49,018 bases of DNA. Source: Deltaproteobacteria bacterium. GTDB lineage: Bacteria; Desulfobacterota_B; Binatia; UBA9968. Below the pieces are notes generated by a model. It had not been told where the DNA came from. It ran no database searches and saw only the letters and a list, made by a program, of their open reading frames with translations. The DNA lies in contig VBKY01000138.1 in assembly GCA_005879255.1 (NCBI GenBank), positions 28,699-77,716 on the forward strand. The letters run 5' to 3'. The translations under genes were made by a program, and so were the position numbers. Of this stretch, positions 34,747 through 43,686 are shown piece after piece. Position 1 is the stretch's first letter. Each line of letters opens with the position of its first letter.

Positions 34747-35730
34747 ATGAAGAGCTTTCAAAATATTGATGTCAAAAGCGTCAAAGAAGCAGTCGGGCTC
34801 TTGCAAAAATTTCAGCAGCAGAAAAAAGTCGCGGCGGTGATCGGCGGCGGCAGCGAATATCTGCAGCTGATGAAGGATCATGTCGTCGAACCGGATTACG
34901 TGATCAATCTGAAAACTATTCCGGGCCTCGATTATATCAAGGAAGAGCGCGGCGGTTTTCGCATCGGCGCCTTGGCGAAGCTCGCCGACATTGAAGAGCA
35001 CCCAGCGGTGAGAGAAAAACTGCTGATTCTCTCCGACGCCGCCGGCGAAGCGGCATCGCCGCAGATTCGTAACGCCGGCACCATCGCCGGTAACATTTGC
35101 CAGCGTCCTTTTTGCTGGTATTTTCGCTCATCGAACTTCACTTGCCTGCGCAAAGGCGGTCAGGTCTGCTATACGGTGACGGGCGATGGTCGATTTCATG
35201 CGATCCTCGGCGGCGGACCCAGCTACATCGTCCATCCCTCGGACACCGCACCGGCGTTGGTCGCGCTCGGCGCGCAAATCAAGATCGCCGGACCGGCGGG
35301 CGAAAAGACGATTCCTCTGGAAAAATTCTTCCTTCTGCCCTCTGTGGATTATAAGCGCGAAAATGTTCTCAACCCGGGAGAGATCGTCACGGAAATCCAT
35401 GTCCCGACACCACGAACCGGAAGCAAAGGTTTTTACCACAAGGTCCGTGAGCGGCTCGCGTGGGATCATGCCATCGTCGCAGTGGCAACGATTGTCGAGA
35501 GTAATGCTGGCATGGTGCGCGATGCGCGCGTAGTTATGGGCGGAGTCGCACCGATCCCCTGGCGCGCGGCGAAAGCGGAAGAATTTCTCCGCGGTAAAAG
35601 AATGGATGAAGCCAGCGCCAAGCAAGCTGGCGCGATTGCTCTCGAAGGTGCCAAACCGCTCAAGGATAACGTCTACAAGGTGAAAATGGCGCAAGATCTC
35701 ATTCAGCGCGGTCTACTGGCGTCGCTCTAA
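34747..35730 (+). CDS. FAD-binding subunit of molybdenum hydroxylase, with four-cysteine insert
   Basis: Middle subunit (327 residues). The FAD motifs are AVIGGGSEYLQLMK and IRNAGTIAGNICQ. Directly after, four cysteines C118, C123, C133 and C141 occur in CQRPFC, FTCLRK and GGQVC, followed by HAILGGGPSYIVHPSDTAPALVALGA. A cysteine-bearing segment here and HPSD afterwards resemble the PaoB-type FAD subunit that binds an extra 4Fe-4S cluster. ATG 34747 has a strong GGAGGAGGA site; a longer in-frame reading into the large subunit gene is rejected. Gene order is small-large-medium. A terminator follows 75 bp later. Confidence 0.88.
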   Translation: MKSFQNIDVKSVKEAVGLLQKFQQQKKVAAVIGGGSEYLQLMKDHVVEPDYVINLKTIPGLDYIKEERGGFRIGALAKLADIEEHPAVREKLLILSDAAGEAASPQIRNAGTIAGNICQRPFCWYFRSSNFTCLRKGGQVCYTVTGDGRFHAILGGGPSYIVHPSDTAPALVALGAQIKIAGPAGEKTIPLEKFFLLPSVDYKRENVLNPGEIVTEIHVPTPRTGSKGFYHKVRERLAWDHAIVAVATIVESNAGMVRDARVVMGGVAPIPWRAAKAEEFLRGKRMDEASAKQAGAIALEGAKPLKDNVYKVKMAQDLIQRGLLASL

Positions 35731-35804
35731 CGTGGGAGATAGATAAATAACCGCTCCGCGGGTTCACTCACCGCATCGAATCACTTACTTTCGGTTGACT
35801 ACTG

Positions 35805-35839
35805 GCCCGTAACGGACGCTGCCGTTACGGGCTTTTTTT
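35805..35839 (+). terminator. rho-independent terminator of the molybdenum hydroxylase operon
   Basis: Perfect 11-bp stem GCCCGTAACGG / CCGTTACGGGC with a 6-base loop and a run of seven T. It lies 75 bp after the last subunit stop. Confidence 0.9.
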
Positions 35840-35880
35840 GCCTTGACCCCGCGCCCGTAAGCCCCTAGACTTTGGGCTTC

Positions 35881-36648
35881 ATGTTCGCAGAAGTAAGCAA
35901 GTCTTGGACTTTACTGGTGGCAGCCGCCATGCTCCCGGTCGTTTTCGTCACCTTTTTTATGCTCGGCGGCTGGAATCGGCAAACCAAACAGCCGACTCAT
36001 AACCTGTCCGGCGGTGCGACCACTGAGTCTAGTTCCATGGAAACGATGAAATCATCGCTAGCGCAGGATCGAAAGCTCTTGGCCGGCTACGAAAGAGAGC
36101 AATCAGCGCTTCGGGCCGAGGTCATCAGACGGCGCCGGCTCTTCCAAGACGGCCAGATTTCGAAGGATCAAGTGCTTGAGGCCGAACGGTCGTTCGTCGC
36201 CGCGCTCACGCGGGTCCATGCAATGCGAGAGTCGGTCGTCGAAACCGATATCGCGATCACCGAGGCAGTGTTAGGCGAGAAAGTCTTGCGCATGCCGGTG
36301 CTACCCGTCAACGGTTATAGCGAAACTGCAGAGTTGGCGCGCTTCAACGGCGGTTTCAAATGGTCTCTCAAGGAAGCCTCACGCATCGAAAGATTCTTCT
36401 CCAAATCATTTGGCCACAATCTCCCGATCGCCGCGAAAGGCCAATCAGAAATCCACAACCGCCTCGGGTTCGACCATCGCGACGCCATGGATGTCGCACT
36501 TCATCCTGATAGCGCCGAAGGCAAGGCGCTCATCAAGGAGCTCCGCATTGCGGGTATTCCTTTCATCGCCTTCCGAAGCGCCGTTCCCGGCGCCTCCACT
36601 GGACCACATATTCATATCGGCAAGCCATCGGCGAGACTCGCACACTAA
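35881..36648 (+). CDS. membrane-anchored protein with HxxxxD/HIHIG domain, paralogue 1
   Basis: Protein of 255 residues: one N-terminal helix (LLVAAAMLPVVFVTFFML), a coiled-coil region with many Arg/Glu (about residues 55-130), and a conserved C-terminal domain with GYSETAELARFNGG, LGFDHRDAMDVALHPDS, AGIPFIAFRSAVPGA and TGPHIHIGKPS. The His/Asp/His set looks like a zinc site, as in M15-type D-Ala-D-Ala peptidases, but spacing differs and the assignment is a guess. The ATG at 35881 follows directly on the terminator region. The second paralogue is at 37788, with a protease gene in between. Confidence 0.65.
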   Translation: MFAEVSKSWTLLVAAAMLPVVFVTFFMLGGWNRQTKQPTHNLSGGATTESSSMETMKSSLAQDRKLLAGYEREQSALRAEVIRRRRLFQDGQISKDQVLEAERSFVAALTRVHAMRESVVETDIAITEAVLGEKVLRMPVLPVNGYSETAELARFNGGFKWSLKEASRIERFFSKSFGHNLPIAAKGQSEIHNRLGFDHRDAMDVALHPDSAEGKALIKELRIAGIPFIAFRSAVPGASTGPHIHIGKPSARLAH

Positions 36649-36927
36649 GAAGTCACGGGCTCATCTCGCTTGATAGAGGGACAAGAGCCGGACGCGCGGG
36701 TGATTTCGAGTGACGTCGCTGCAGCAAAATAGAAATTATTTTTCTGTATTCCCTAAAGTTGTTCTCCGATTGCGGGTTCAAGAGTCTTGTTGCCAACCCG
36801 GGCTTTTCGGCCACTTCTCCGACTGGGACCAACATTTGGGGCGTTTTGGTGATGCTGAAGTCGCATTATCCGCACCGAGTTTCTGCTGGCATTCTGAACC
36901 GTCATGAATGAGATCTTTCGCGCTTGC

Positions 36928-37713
36928 CTATTCGAGGTGGGTTTTCTTTAAGAGCTCTTGTAAGTGATTAATCGGGATCGCGTAGGAAATCCCGCTAGGT
37001 TTTTGAATAACTGTTTCCTTACTCTCCTGGATGAAGACTTTATTGATGATTCCTACCACTTGTCCGGTGTCGGGATGATAGAGCGGGCTGCCGCTGTTGC
37101 CAGGGTAAGCCGTGGCGTCGAGTTGAAAAACATTGTACGGCGCGGTGAGCCGGCTAATGATTTTCTTTTCCAAAAGCTGTGCGGTGAGCTGCGGAATGAC
37201 TATCGGGGTGATTGCGGAAACGATTCCTCGGTGCGTGACGGCATTTAGCCCGAGAATCATGCCGATCGGAAACCCGGTGAATGCATAGATTTCTCCCTCC
37301 CGGACCCGATTAGAGTCGCCTAATGTCATCGCGGCGATCGGGCGACCGGTAATTCTGAGTAGCGCCAAATCATGATCGCGATCCTCGGCGACTTTCGTAG
37401 CTTCACGTACTTCGACGAGACTTGCCTTACCGACAAAAACGGCGACCACTTCTTTTCTTTCGGTATCGACCTTCTCCGGCACGACATGGGCGTTGGTGAC
37501 CACGTGGAGACCGTCCGCGATCACGAAACCCGTGCCGCGAAAAATCGAGGGCGGACGGCGTGTTTTCTGAAACGCGCCAACCGCGACAATTGCCGGTTTG
37601 ATCTTCTCGATGACGTCAGGAAGTGCGGTCGTGTCTGCCGCCAAAGTACCAAGCGTCGACAGGAAAAAGAGCCCCATGCCGCCGAAACCAGTGATGATCA
37701 ACGGAGCCCTCAC
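36928..37713 (-). CDS. HtrA/DegP-like trypsin-type serine protease without PDZ domain
   Basis: S1C-type protease of 261 residues with a signal peptide (about residues 1-26). The catalytic triad is intact: H76 in VVTNAHVV, D115 in DRDHDLALLRI and S207 in AYPGNSGSPLY. It ends soon after the protease domain (GISYAIPINHLQELL), so there is no PDZ domain. This makes it more like minimal periplasmic proteases than DegP. GTG start at 37713. It is divergent from paralogue 2 with a 74-bp gap, a shared promoter zone. Probable role: periplasmic protein quality control or processing; the target may be one of the flanking paralogues (inference). Confidence 0.85.
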   Translation of the reverse strand: MRAPLIITGFGGMGLFFLSTLGTLAADTTALPDVIEKIKPAIVAVGAFQKTRRPPSIFRGTGFVIADGLHVVTNAHVVPEKVDTERKEVVAVFVGKASLVEVREATKVAEDRDHDLALLRITGRPIAAMTLGDSNRVREGEIYAFTGFPIGMILGLNAVTHRGIVSAITPIVIPQLTAQLLEKKIISRLTAPYNVFQLDATAYPGNSGSPLYHPDTGQVVGIINKVFIQESKETVIQKPSGISYAIPINHLQELLKKTHLE

Positions 37714-37787
37714 ACGAAGATACTAGCTCGCCATGATTCACGCCACAACCATCATGGTAACGACTGGTCGTAAGCGGCCGATGCGTC

Positions 37788-38654
37788 TTGACCACCGAGA
37801 TCTTAATTCATAGACTCTGGCGAATTCTCCAAGGCCGGAGAAATGCGACGCTGATTTTTCCTAGGTTCACAAGTTTAGTGACTTTCATTGCAGCGCTGCT
37901 GCTTTATCTCAGCGCAGCTAGCGCGCAGGAGAATTACAAGAGCTCGCCGCTTCGCACACCTGGGAGTCGGCGCGTCAGTCCGACTGAGTCGGAACTAATA
38001 CGGTCGCGAGCCGACGTTATCCAAAAGATCAAAGAAACCCGGGCGGGAGCGGCGAAGCTTTTGGCGCTGCACGAAACCGAACGACAGCGCCTCTCGGAAG
38101 AGTACGACCGGCGTCGCGAGCTTTATTACCAGGGTTTGATTGCGCGCAACGAAGTGCTCAAAGCCGAGCAGGCTCTGGCAGAGGCGATGTTAAAGGTGAA
38201 CGAAGACAAGCGTTGGCTTGCTGAAACCGACATGGCGATTACTGAGTATACGATGCGCGACGAGCTCCTTCGCTTGCCAGGGCTCGCCGTCGGAGGCTAT
38301 AGCGAGACCAGCACGCTTCTTCGCTTCAACGGCGGAGCGTTGTGGTCGCTGGGAGACGCGGCCAAAATCGAAAAATTTTTTGTCCAGACTTTTGGCCGGG
38401 CACTGCCGATCAGCGCCTTAGGTCAGACAGCGACGCATGACCGCTTGGGATTCGATCATCGCAATGCCATGGACGTGGCGCTCCACCCCGACAGTAAGGA
38501 AGGGCAATCCTTGTTGAGTTTTCTTCGCCAAGCGGGAATTCCGTTTATTGCTTTTAGGAACGCTGTCCCCGGAGCCGCGACGGGGGCGCATATTCACATC
38601 GGGAAACCGTCGCCGCAACTGACGGTTCATAAGCCGGAGGTCAAGGCTCAATGA
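37788..38654 (+). CDS. secreted protein with HxxxxD/HIHIG domain, paralogue 2
   Basis: Protein of up to 288 residues, paralogous to the product at 35881. It has an N-terminal signal sequence (LVTFIAALLLYLSAASAQEN), a coiled-coil segment (LLALHETERQRLSEEYDRRRELYYQ...) and the same C-terminal domain: GYSETSTLLRFNGG, LGFDHRNAMDVALHPDS, AGIPFIAFRNAVPGA, TGAHIHIGKPS. All His/Asp candidates for metal binding are conserved between the copies. Unlike paralogue 1 it appears cleavable rather than anchored. The first codon is TTG and the start is uncertain. The Nudix gene follows 37 bp later. Confidence 0.65.
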   Translation: MTTEILIHRLWRILQGRRNATLIFPRFTSLVTFIAALLLYLSAASAQENYKSSPLRTPGSRRVSPTESELIRSRADVIQKIKETRAGAAKLLALHETERQRLSEEYDRRRELYYQGLIARNEVLKAEQALAEAMLKVNEDKRWLAETDMAITEYTMRDELLRLPGLAVGGYSETSTLLRFNGGALWSLGDAAKIEKFFVQTFGRALPISALGQTATHDRLGFDHRNAMDVALHPDSKEGQSLLSFLRQAGIPFIAFRNAVPGAATGAHIHIGKPSPQLTVHKPEVKAQ

Positions 38655-38691
38655 TTCGAGTGTCCATTCCGCTAAACTGAGGCTGAAGCAA

Positions 38692-39411
38692 ATGGCGCAA
38701 TCCGCAACTCCTCATCCTGCCTCGACGGTCGTGTTGGTTCGGCCTGACTCTAACGGCAGGTTCGAAATTTTTATGAACCGGCGGCCGGAAAAGATGGATG
38801 CTTACCCAGGTGTTTATGTCTTTCCGGGCGGAAGAGTGGATAGGAGCGACTGGTCGGCAGAAATGATGGGTTTGACCTGCGGTTTAACCCCGAGTGCAGC
38901 GCAGGAAAAACTCGGTGGCGAGCTTGATGCGGAACTCTGCCTTGGGCATTGGGTGGCGGCCGTACGAGAACTATTCGAGGAGGTGGGAATTCAGTTTTTT
39001 TTGCCACGAGATGGCGCGGCGACGGATCTAGTGCAGCAAGAAATTTTCGCGCGTTTAGGTGAAAGACGGTCGGCTCTGCAGCAGGGTAAAATCGATTTGC
39101 CCACTCTCCTTCTGTCGGAGCGGCTTTGCTGTGACGTTTCCCCGCTGGCTTATTTTTATCATCGCATCACGCCCGAACACTATCTCGTCCGCTTTGATAC
39201 ACGTTTTTATCTTGCCGCTTTACCGCCCGACCAAAGCCCGCTCCACACCTCCGAAGAGGTATCGGAAAGCCTTTGGATTTCTCCCAAAGAAGCGCTTGAA
39301 CGCTCGCAGAGCGGCAAATTTCCAATGATGCCGCCCACGGTAGCGGTATTGCGCAACCTAAGCAGTCACCGCTCGTTGGCGGAGTTGCGTGAGGTCTTTA
39401 GTCTTCGTTAG
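38692..39411 (+). CDS. Nudix hydrolase (NUDT19/CoA-diphosphatase-like)
   Basis: Protein of 239 residues. FMNRRPEKMDAYPGVYVFPGGRVDRSD leads into a Nudix box split by an insert, with the catalytic helix AAVRELFEEVGIQ. A split box and length near 240 match the NUDT7/8/19-type group, which hydrolyses CoA or other nucleotide diphosphates; the CoA link is from family knowledge only. The ATG at 38692 has no strong site. Same strand as paralogue 2 with a 37-bp gap, so it may be co-transcribed. Confidence 0.75.
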   Translation: MAQSATPHPASTVVLVRPDSNGRFEIFMNRRPEKMDAYPGVYVFPGGRVDRSDWSAEMMGLTCGLTPSAAQEKLGGELDAELCLGHWVAAVRELFEEVGIQFFLPRDGAATDLVQQEIFARLGERRSALQQGKIDLPTLLLSERLCCDVSPLAYFYHRITPEHYLVRFDTRFYLAALPPDQSPLHTSEEVSESLWISPKEALERSQSGKFPMMPPTVAVLRNLSSHRSLAELREVFSLR

Positions 39412-39702
39412 CTTGCCGGAATAACGGAAACGACAATCTATTAAGGCAATTCTGACAGGCCCGCTATCCTTGGAGGGCGTCGATCTTCGACTATCTGCCA
39501 GATATTCCTAGCGCTTCGTTACTGCATTGGCTACTGGCATTGTCTTTGCTCGTCCAGTCGATAAGTTAATTGCCGCTGTGCGGGCATTTATGCTATGAAA
39601 CGGGAAACTTTACGTACTTCAGGGATCCGATCCTTACTGCTCCGATTTCGACCGCCAACTCGTCTATCAACTGATTCTTAAATTCGTCAAATAAGTGCCG
39701 TT

Positions 39703-41430
39703 ATGAACAACGTCTTGCCCAATGTTCGGACCATCGCCTATTTTTCCATGGATGTAGCCGTGGATTCAAAAATTCCGACCTATAGCGGCGGATTGGGAGT
39801 TTTGGCCGGTGATATGCTGCGCACAGCGGCTGATTTGGAAATTCCGATGGTTGCAGTTTCGCTAGTACACCGCAAAGGTTACTTCGACCAGCGGCTCGAT
39901 TCCCGTGGTAACCAGCTTGAAAGCCCGGCAAAATGGTCACCCGAGGAACATCTCCAACGTTTATCGCCGAGGGTGTCCCTGCCCATCGAGGGGCGACACG
40001 TGCAGGTTCGAGCCTGGCAATACACTTTTACAGGTATTACGGGCCACGTCGTGCCGTTATTTTTGTTGGACACCGACTTGCCGGAAAACGAGTCAGCGGA
40101 TCGAGGACTTACGGATTTTCTCTTTGGCGGCGATGAGCGCTATCGGTTGTGCCAAGAAGCGATTCTCGGATTGGCGGGCGTGGCCATGCTGCGGGCGCTC
40201 GGCTACTCCGATATTCGGGTTTTTCATATGAACGAAGGACATTCAGCTTTGGCAACGCTCGCGCTCATGGAAGAGCAGGCGGGAACCCGATCGGAACGTC
40301 GCTTTTCAGAGATCGAAATCGAATCAGTACGCCGTCAATGTGTCTTTACGACCCATACGCCGGTGCCGGCCGGGCATGACCGGTTTCCAACCGATCTGGT
40401 TTACCAAGTGCTCGGAAAACCCCGCGCCACGGCGTTAGCCCAGCTGCAGCTTATGGACGGTTCTCTCAACATGACCGAGCTGGCGCTCCGGCTTTCCGGT
40501 TTTGTCAATGGCGTCTCTATGCGTCACGGCGAGGTTTCGCGCGCCATGTTTCCAAATTACAGGATCAGTGCGATTACTAACGGCGTGCATGCGACCACGT
40601 GGACCGGCGCGCCATTCGCCGCGGTGTACGACCGCCTCTTACCGGAATGGCGACACGACAATTTTTATCTGCGTTACGCCGTCGGCATACCGTTGAGCGA
40701 AATTCGCCGAGCCCATGGGAAGGCTAAAAAGGAGTTGTTACAGCAGGTTCGTTGGCTCACTGGAATCCAACTGGACGAGAAGGTTTTTACCCTCGGTTTT
40801 GCCCGCCGGGCCACTGGATACAAACGCGGCGATTTACTTTTTACGGATGTCGAACGACTCAAACAGATCGCTCGCCAAGCCGGCCCCATACAACTCATCT
40901 ACGCCGGCAAAGCCCACCCGCGCGACGAAAGTGGCAAGACCATCATTCGCAGAATTTTCGAGGCGGGCGCGGCGCTGGCAGACGATGTCCGCGTCGTTTA
41001 CCTGGAAAACTATGATATGGCCTTAGGTAAGCTGCTTTGTTCCGGTGTCGACGTTTGGCTGAATACGCCGCTCCGACCCCAAGAAGCTTCGGGCACGAGC
41101 GGCATGAAGGCGGCACTCAATGGCGTGCCGAGCTTCAGCGTTCTCGACGGGTGGTGGATCGAAGGCCATGTCGAAGGCGTGACTGGCTGGTCGATTGGTG
41201 ATGCCGGCGGATCGGAGAACGATTCCACTGCAGAGGCTGCTTCGCTTTATGAAAAGCTCGAGCAGGTGATCCTGCCGCTCTACTACAAAGAGGCCGACAA
41301 GTTTGCTCAGATCATGCGCTCCGCGATTGCGCTCAATGGTTCTTTCTTCAACACCCAGCGTATGCTGTTGCAGTATGTGAGGAACGCTTACGTGCCTTAC
41401 GGCGGCAGCTCGGTGCGACCGTTAGATTAG
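39703..41430 (+). CDS. glgP: alpha-glucan phosphorylase (short bacterial form)
   Basis: GT35 phosphorylase, which releases glucose 1-phosphate from glycogen or maltodextrin with PLP. YFSMDVAVDSKIPTYSGGLGVLAGD at the start and GHVVPLFLLDTDLPENE are typical of the short group; VFTTHTPVPAGHDRF and GFARRATGYKRGDLLF follow. The PLP lysine is K469 in ASGTSGMKAALNG. At 575 residues it is well short of the 800-residue muscle/E. coli type, normal for this group. Preceded by about 290 bp without another gene. No glycogen-synthesis genes are nearby. Confidence 0.9.
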   Translation: MNNVLPNVRTIAYFSMDVAVDSKIPTYSGGLGVLAGDMLRTAADLEIPMVAVSLVHRKGYFDQRLDSRGNQLESPAKWSPEEHLQRLSPRVSLPIEGRHVQVRAWQYTFTGITGHVVPLFLLDTDLPENESADRGLTDFLFGGDERYRLCQEAILGLAGVAMLRALGYSDIRVFHMNEGHSALATLALMEEQAGTRSERRFSEIEIESVRRQCVFTTHTPVPAGHDRFPTDLVYQVLGKPRATALAQLQLMDGSLNMTELALRLSGFVNGVSMRHGEVSRAMFPNYRISAITNGVHATTWTGAPFAAVYDRLLPEWRHDNFYLRYAVGIPLSEIRRAHGKAKKELLQQVRWLTGIQLDEKVFTLGFARRATGYKRGDLLFTDVERLKQIARQAGPIQLIYAGKAHPRDESGKTIIRRIFEAGAALADDVRVVYLENYDMALGKLLCSGVDVWLNTPLRPQEASGTSGMKAALNGVPSFSVLDGWWIEGHVEGVTGWSIGDAGGSENDSTAEAASLYEKLEQVILPLYYKEADKFAQIMRSAIALNGSFFNTQRMLLQYVRNAYVPYGGSSVRPLD

Positions 41431-41462
41431 GAACACGCGCGGCCACCAGATCCTAGAGCGCG

Positions 41463-42344
41463 TCAGCGCTGGATTGATGCTGCCCATTCAATAAAAATCT
41501 GCAGCTGCTGAAAATAGGAGTCGCCGCCAACAAGATAGGTATCGTTGTGCTGCGCGCCGGCAATCGTGAAGAATTTTTTTGGCTCGGGCGCGGCATCGAA
41601 AACCATCTTGCCTTGGGCGAATGGGACGACCTCATCTCGGTCACCATGCAGCACCAACAGTGGGGTTTTAATTTTCCGGATCTTTTCGCGAACGTCATAG
41701 CGGGTCTGAAGTAGCGGTCCGATCGGTAGCAAGGGAAAGACGACACGCGCCATCTCGCGGATTGACACAAACGGACTTTCTAAAATCAGTCCTTGGCTGT
41801 CGTAGCGATTAGCCATTTCAGCGGCGACAGCCGCGCCCAGAGAACGCCCAAATAGAACGATTTTTTTCGGTTTCACGTCGAGTTGTTCTCGGACATAGTC
41901 GAGTGCAGCCTCGCCATCAAGGTATGTACCTTCCTCAGAGACGCGCCCTTCGCTCCGCCCGTAGCCACGATAGTCAAAGATAAAGATATTTATTTTCACC
42001 TTATCGTGCAGGAGTTTGATATTCTCGACGCGATGGCTGATGTTGCCGGCGTTGCCATGAAACCAAACCAAGGTGGATCGAGCTTCGCGATGCGGGATGA
42101 ACCAACCATTGAGACGGACGTCATCTCGGGTCGCGAAAAACACGTCTTCAAACTCGAGTCCAACTTCTCGGGGCGTATGCTCGATGGTCGCGCTGGGATA
42201 AAAGATGAAATTGGCTTCCATCCTACACGCGGTTAACAATGCAGCTAACGCAACGATGGATAACGAGCGGGAAATGTCCGGTAGGGTCAACAGGAGTTGA
42301 CGAAGAGGCGTCGGCCACGCCGGCATAATGTCGGTGACCGTCAT
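41463..42344 (-). CDS. alpha/beta hydrolase lipoprotein (ABHD13/BEM46-like)
   Basis: Hydrolase with a lipoprotein signal: hydrophobic LSIVALAALLTAC ends in an L-T-A-C lipobox. The enzyme core shows the oxyanion region VWFHGNAGN, the nucleophile elbow GRSLGAAVAAE (GxSxG), DYRGYGRSEG, the acid in LHGDRDEVVPF and the His in AGAQHNDTYL. This is the ABHD13/BEM46 group of serine hydrolases, likely anchored in the inner or outer membrane. Start chosen as ATG 42344; 42326 is possible, and a longer frame overlaps the upstream gene. Substrate unknown (ester or thioester). Confidence 0.8.
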   Translation of the reverse strand: MTVTDIMPAWPTPLRQLLLTLPDISRSLSIVALAALLTACRMEANFIFYPSATIEHTPREVGLEFEDVFFATRDDVRLNGWFIPHREARSTLVWFHGNAGNISHRVENIKLLHDKVKINIFIFDYRGYGRSEGRVSEEGTYLDGEAALDYVREQLDVKPKKIVLFGRSLGAAVAAEMANRYDSQGLILESPFVSIREMARVVFPLLPIGPLLQTRYDVREKIRKIKTPLLVLHGDRDEVVPFAQGKMVFDAAPEPKKFFTIAGAQHNDTYLVGGDSYFQQLQIFIEWAASIQR

Positions 42345-42367
42345 CAGAAAGACGTGCCGAGGCTTCG

Positions 42368-42883
42368 TCAGTGTTTGTGTTCGCCGCGAAGCTTCCACTC
42401 GAGTCCATCAATGATACACTCGACGCTGGCCTGGAGAATGTCAACGGCGACGCCGACGGTTCCCCACCTCTCTTGTCCGTCCGAGAAAATGGTTAGCACG
42501 CGAACCAAAGCGGCCGCACCTTGTTCATCGTCATCTTCGGCTGCCCCGTGCAGCAAACGGACATCAAACTCTTCGAGGCGAACCTCGGAGAGCTGCGGGT
42601 AGTGCTTTTCCAAGATCTTGCGCATGGCATTGTCGACGGCATGCACGGGACCGCGGCCGCTGGCCGCGACAAGTTCCTCTTCACCGAAGATTTCGATTAA
42701 AACTGTCGCTTCCGTGGTACTTTGCACGGACGCGTCAATTTGAAAGTCGACCTGGTCGTCGATCTTGCAGCGCAGGACGCGAAACGGCTTCAAATAATCC
42801 TCCCGTTTGCGAATCGACATAAGCTCAAAGGATGCCCAAGCGCCATCGAGTCGGAAAAAGTCTTCCTTGGGGTCTCTCGCCAT
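42368..42883 (-). CDS. stand-alone LeuA-type (alpha-isopropylmalate synthase) regulatory domain protein
   Basis: Protein of 171 residues that matches only the C-terminal allosteric dimer domain of 2-isopropylmalate/citramalate synthase: ATVLIEIFGEEELVAASGRGPVHAVDNAMRKIL, EVRLEEFDVRLL, AALVRVLTIFSDGQERWGTVGVAVDILQASVECII. The catalytic TIM barrel is absent and there is no HMGL-like gene beside it. An excellent site (AGGAGGC) precedes the ATG at 42883, so it looks like a gene, not just debris. It might be a free regulatory subunit or leucine/isoleucine-binding protein. It lies 23 bp before the hydrolase gene. Confidence 0.75.
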   Translation of the reverse strand: MARDPKEDFFRLDGAWASFELMSIRKREDYLKPFRVLRCKIDDQVDFQIDASVQSTTEATVLIEIFGEEELVAASGRGPVHAVDNAMRKILEKHYPQLSEVRLEEFDVRLLHGAAEDDDEQGAAALVRVLTIFSDGQERWGTVGVAVDILQASVECIIDGLEWKLRGEHKH

Positions 42884-43059
42884 ACTGCCTCCTTTCGGAT
42901 TGAGCCAAAACATCCTAAGATTGGCGGTATTATAGCGTCGATTAGGAAAATCGCCAGTGTGGATCTTGGCCCATTGAAATCTATTCTTTTGGCGAAAATA
43001 AACCCGGAAAAAAGAACCTTTTCACCCAATCGCAACTTTGCTATCATTTCTATGTAACG

Positions 43060-43629
43060 ATGGAAGATAGACCGTCCGACAACCGTTTGCACGGCTTTTT
43101 TCTCAAAGTCGTTCGCCAGAGTTTTTGGCAACTGGGAATATACGACGCCACTGTTGCCGGCTATGTGGCTGACGTCCTAGTGGAGTTTGCCCGAGCGGAT
43201 AATCTTTATAAGTTTCGCGGCCGGGCCGGTGGAAAAATGGACAGCGTGGTGGAAATATTGGCGCAGCATTCTCTGACGCACTCTGGTGAAACAGAGGTTC
43301 TTAGAGAACGGTCCTTACGCAAGTACGTGGGTGATTATGCGTTGTTCATGAGCGGGATGTTTCGTAAGCACGTCGAAGGAACGGGCTCGCTTGATTATTA
43401 TATACAGGAGGGCAGCCGTTCTTACTGGACCGTCTCAGAACTCGATCTGTCGCTGTACCGAACCGGTTACTTCCTATATCAAGAGCTTTCAAAAAAGTTC
43501 GAGTACTACTCCGGTGCGCTCGACTATACGCGCAAGGCTTACTTCGCAGCGGCGCCGGGAGAGGACCCGTTTGCCGGTTTCGTGCGTCAAGTCGAAGGAT
43601 GGATGAAGGTCAACCTTACGGAAAATTAA
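43060..43629 (+). CDS. hypothetical protein, helical
   Basis: Protein of 189 residues, no signal peptide and no membrane helix. Composition and repeated aromatic residues (LGIYDATVAGYVADVLVEFARADNLYKF, LDYYIQEGSRSYWTVSEL, YRTGYFLYQELSKKFEYYSGALDYTRK) suggest a compact all-helical protein. I recognise no family with certainty. It begins about 175 bp from the divergent LeuA-domain gene and ends 57 bp before the MltG gene; it may be co-transcribed with it. Confidence 0.65.
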   Translation: MEDRPSDNRLHGFFLKVVRQSFWQLGIYDATVAGYVADVLVEFARADNLYKFRGRAGGKMDSVVEILAQHSLTHSGETEVLRERSLRKYVGDYALFMSGMFRKHVEGTGSLDYYIQEGSRSYWTVSELDLSLYRTGYFLYQELSKKFEYYSGALDYTRKAYFAAAPGEDPFAGFVRQVEGWMKVNLTEN

Positions 43630-43686
43630 TGGGCCGCTGATTCCAATGACCGGGCTACTGCGAACTTCCTAATTGCAACCCCATAC

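Noticed and set aside
35872..35880. TTG at 35872 as start of paralogue 1
   Set aside because: The ATG at 35881 gives the expected N-terminus and the TTG adds only three residues without a ribosome site.
36649..36927. Short plus-strand frame of 65 codons in the gap before the protease gene
   Set aside because: Cysteine- and Phe-rich random composition and no ribosome site.
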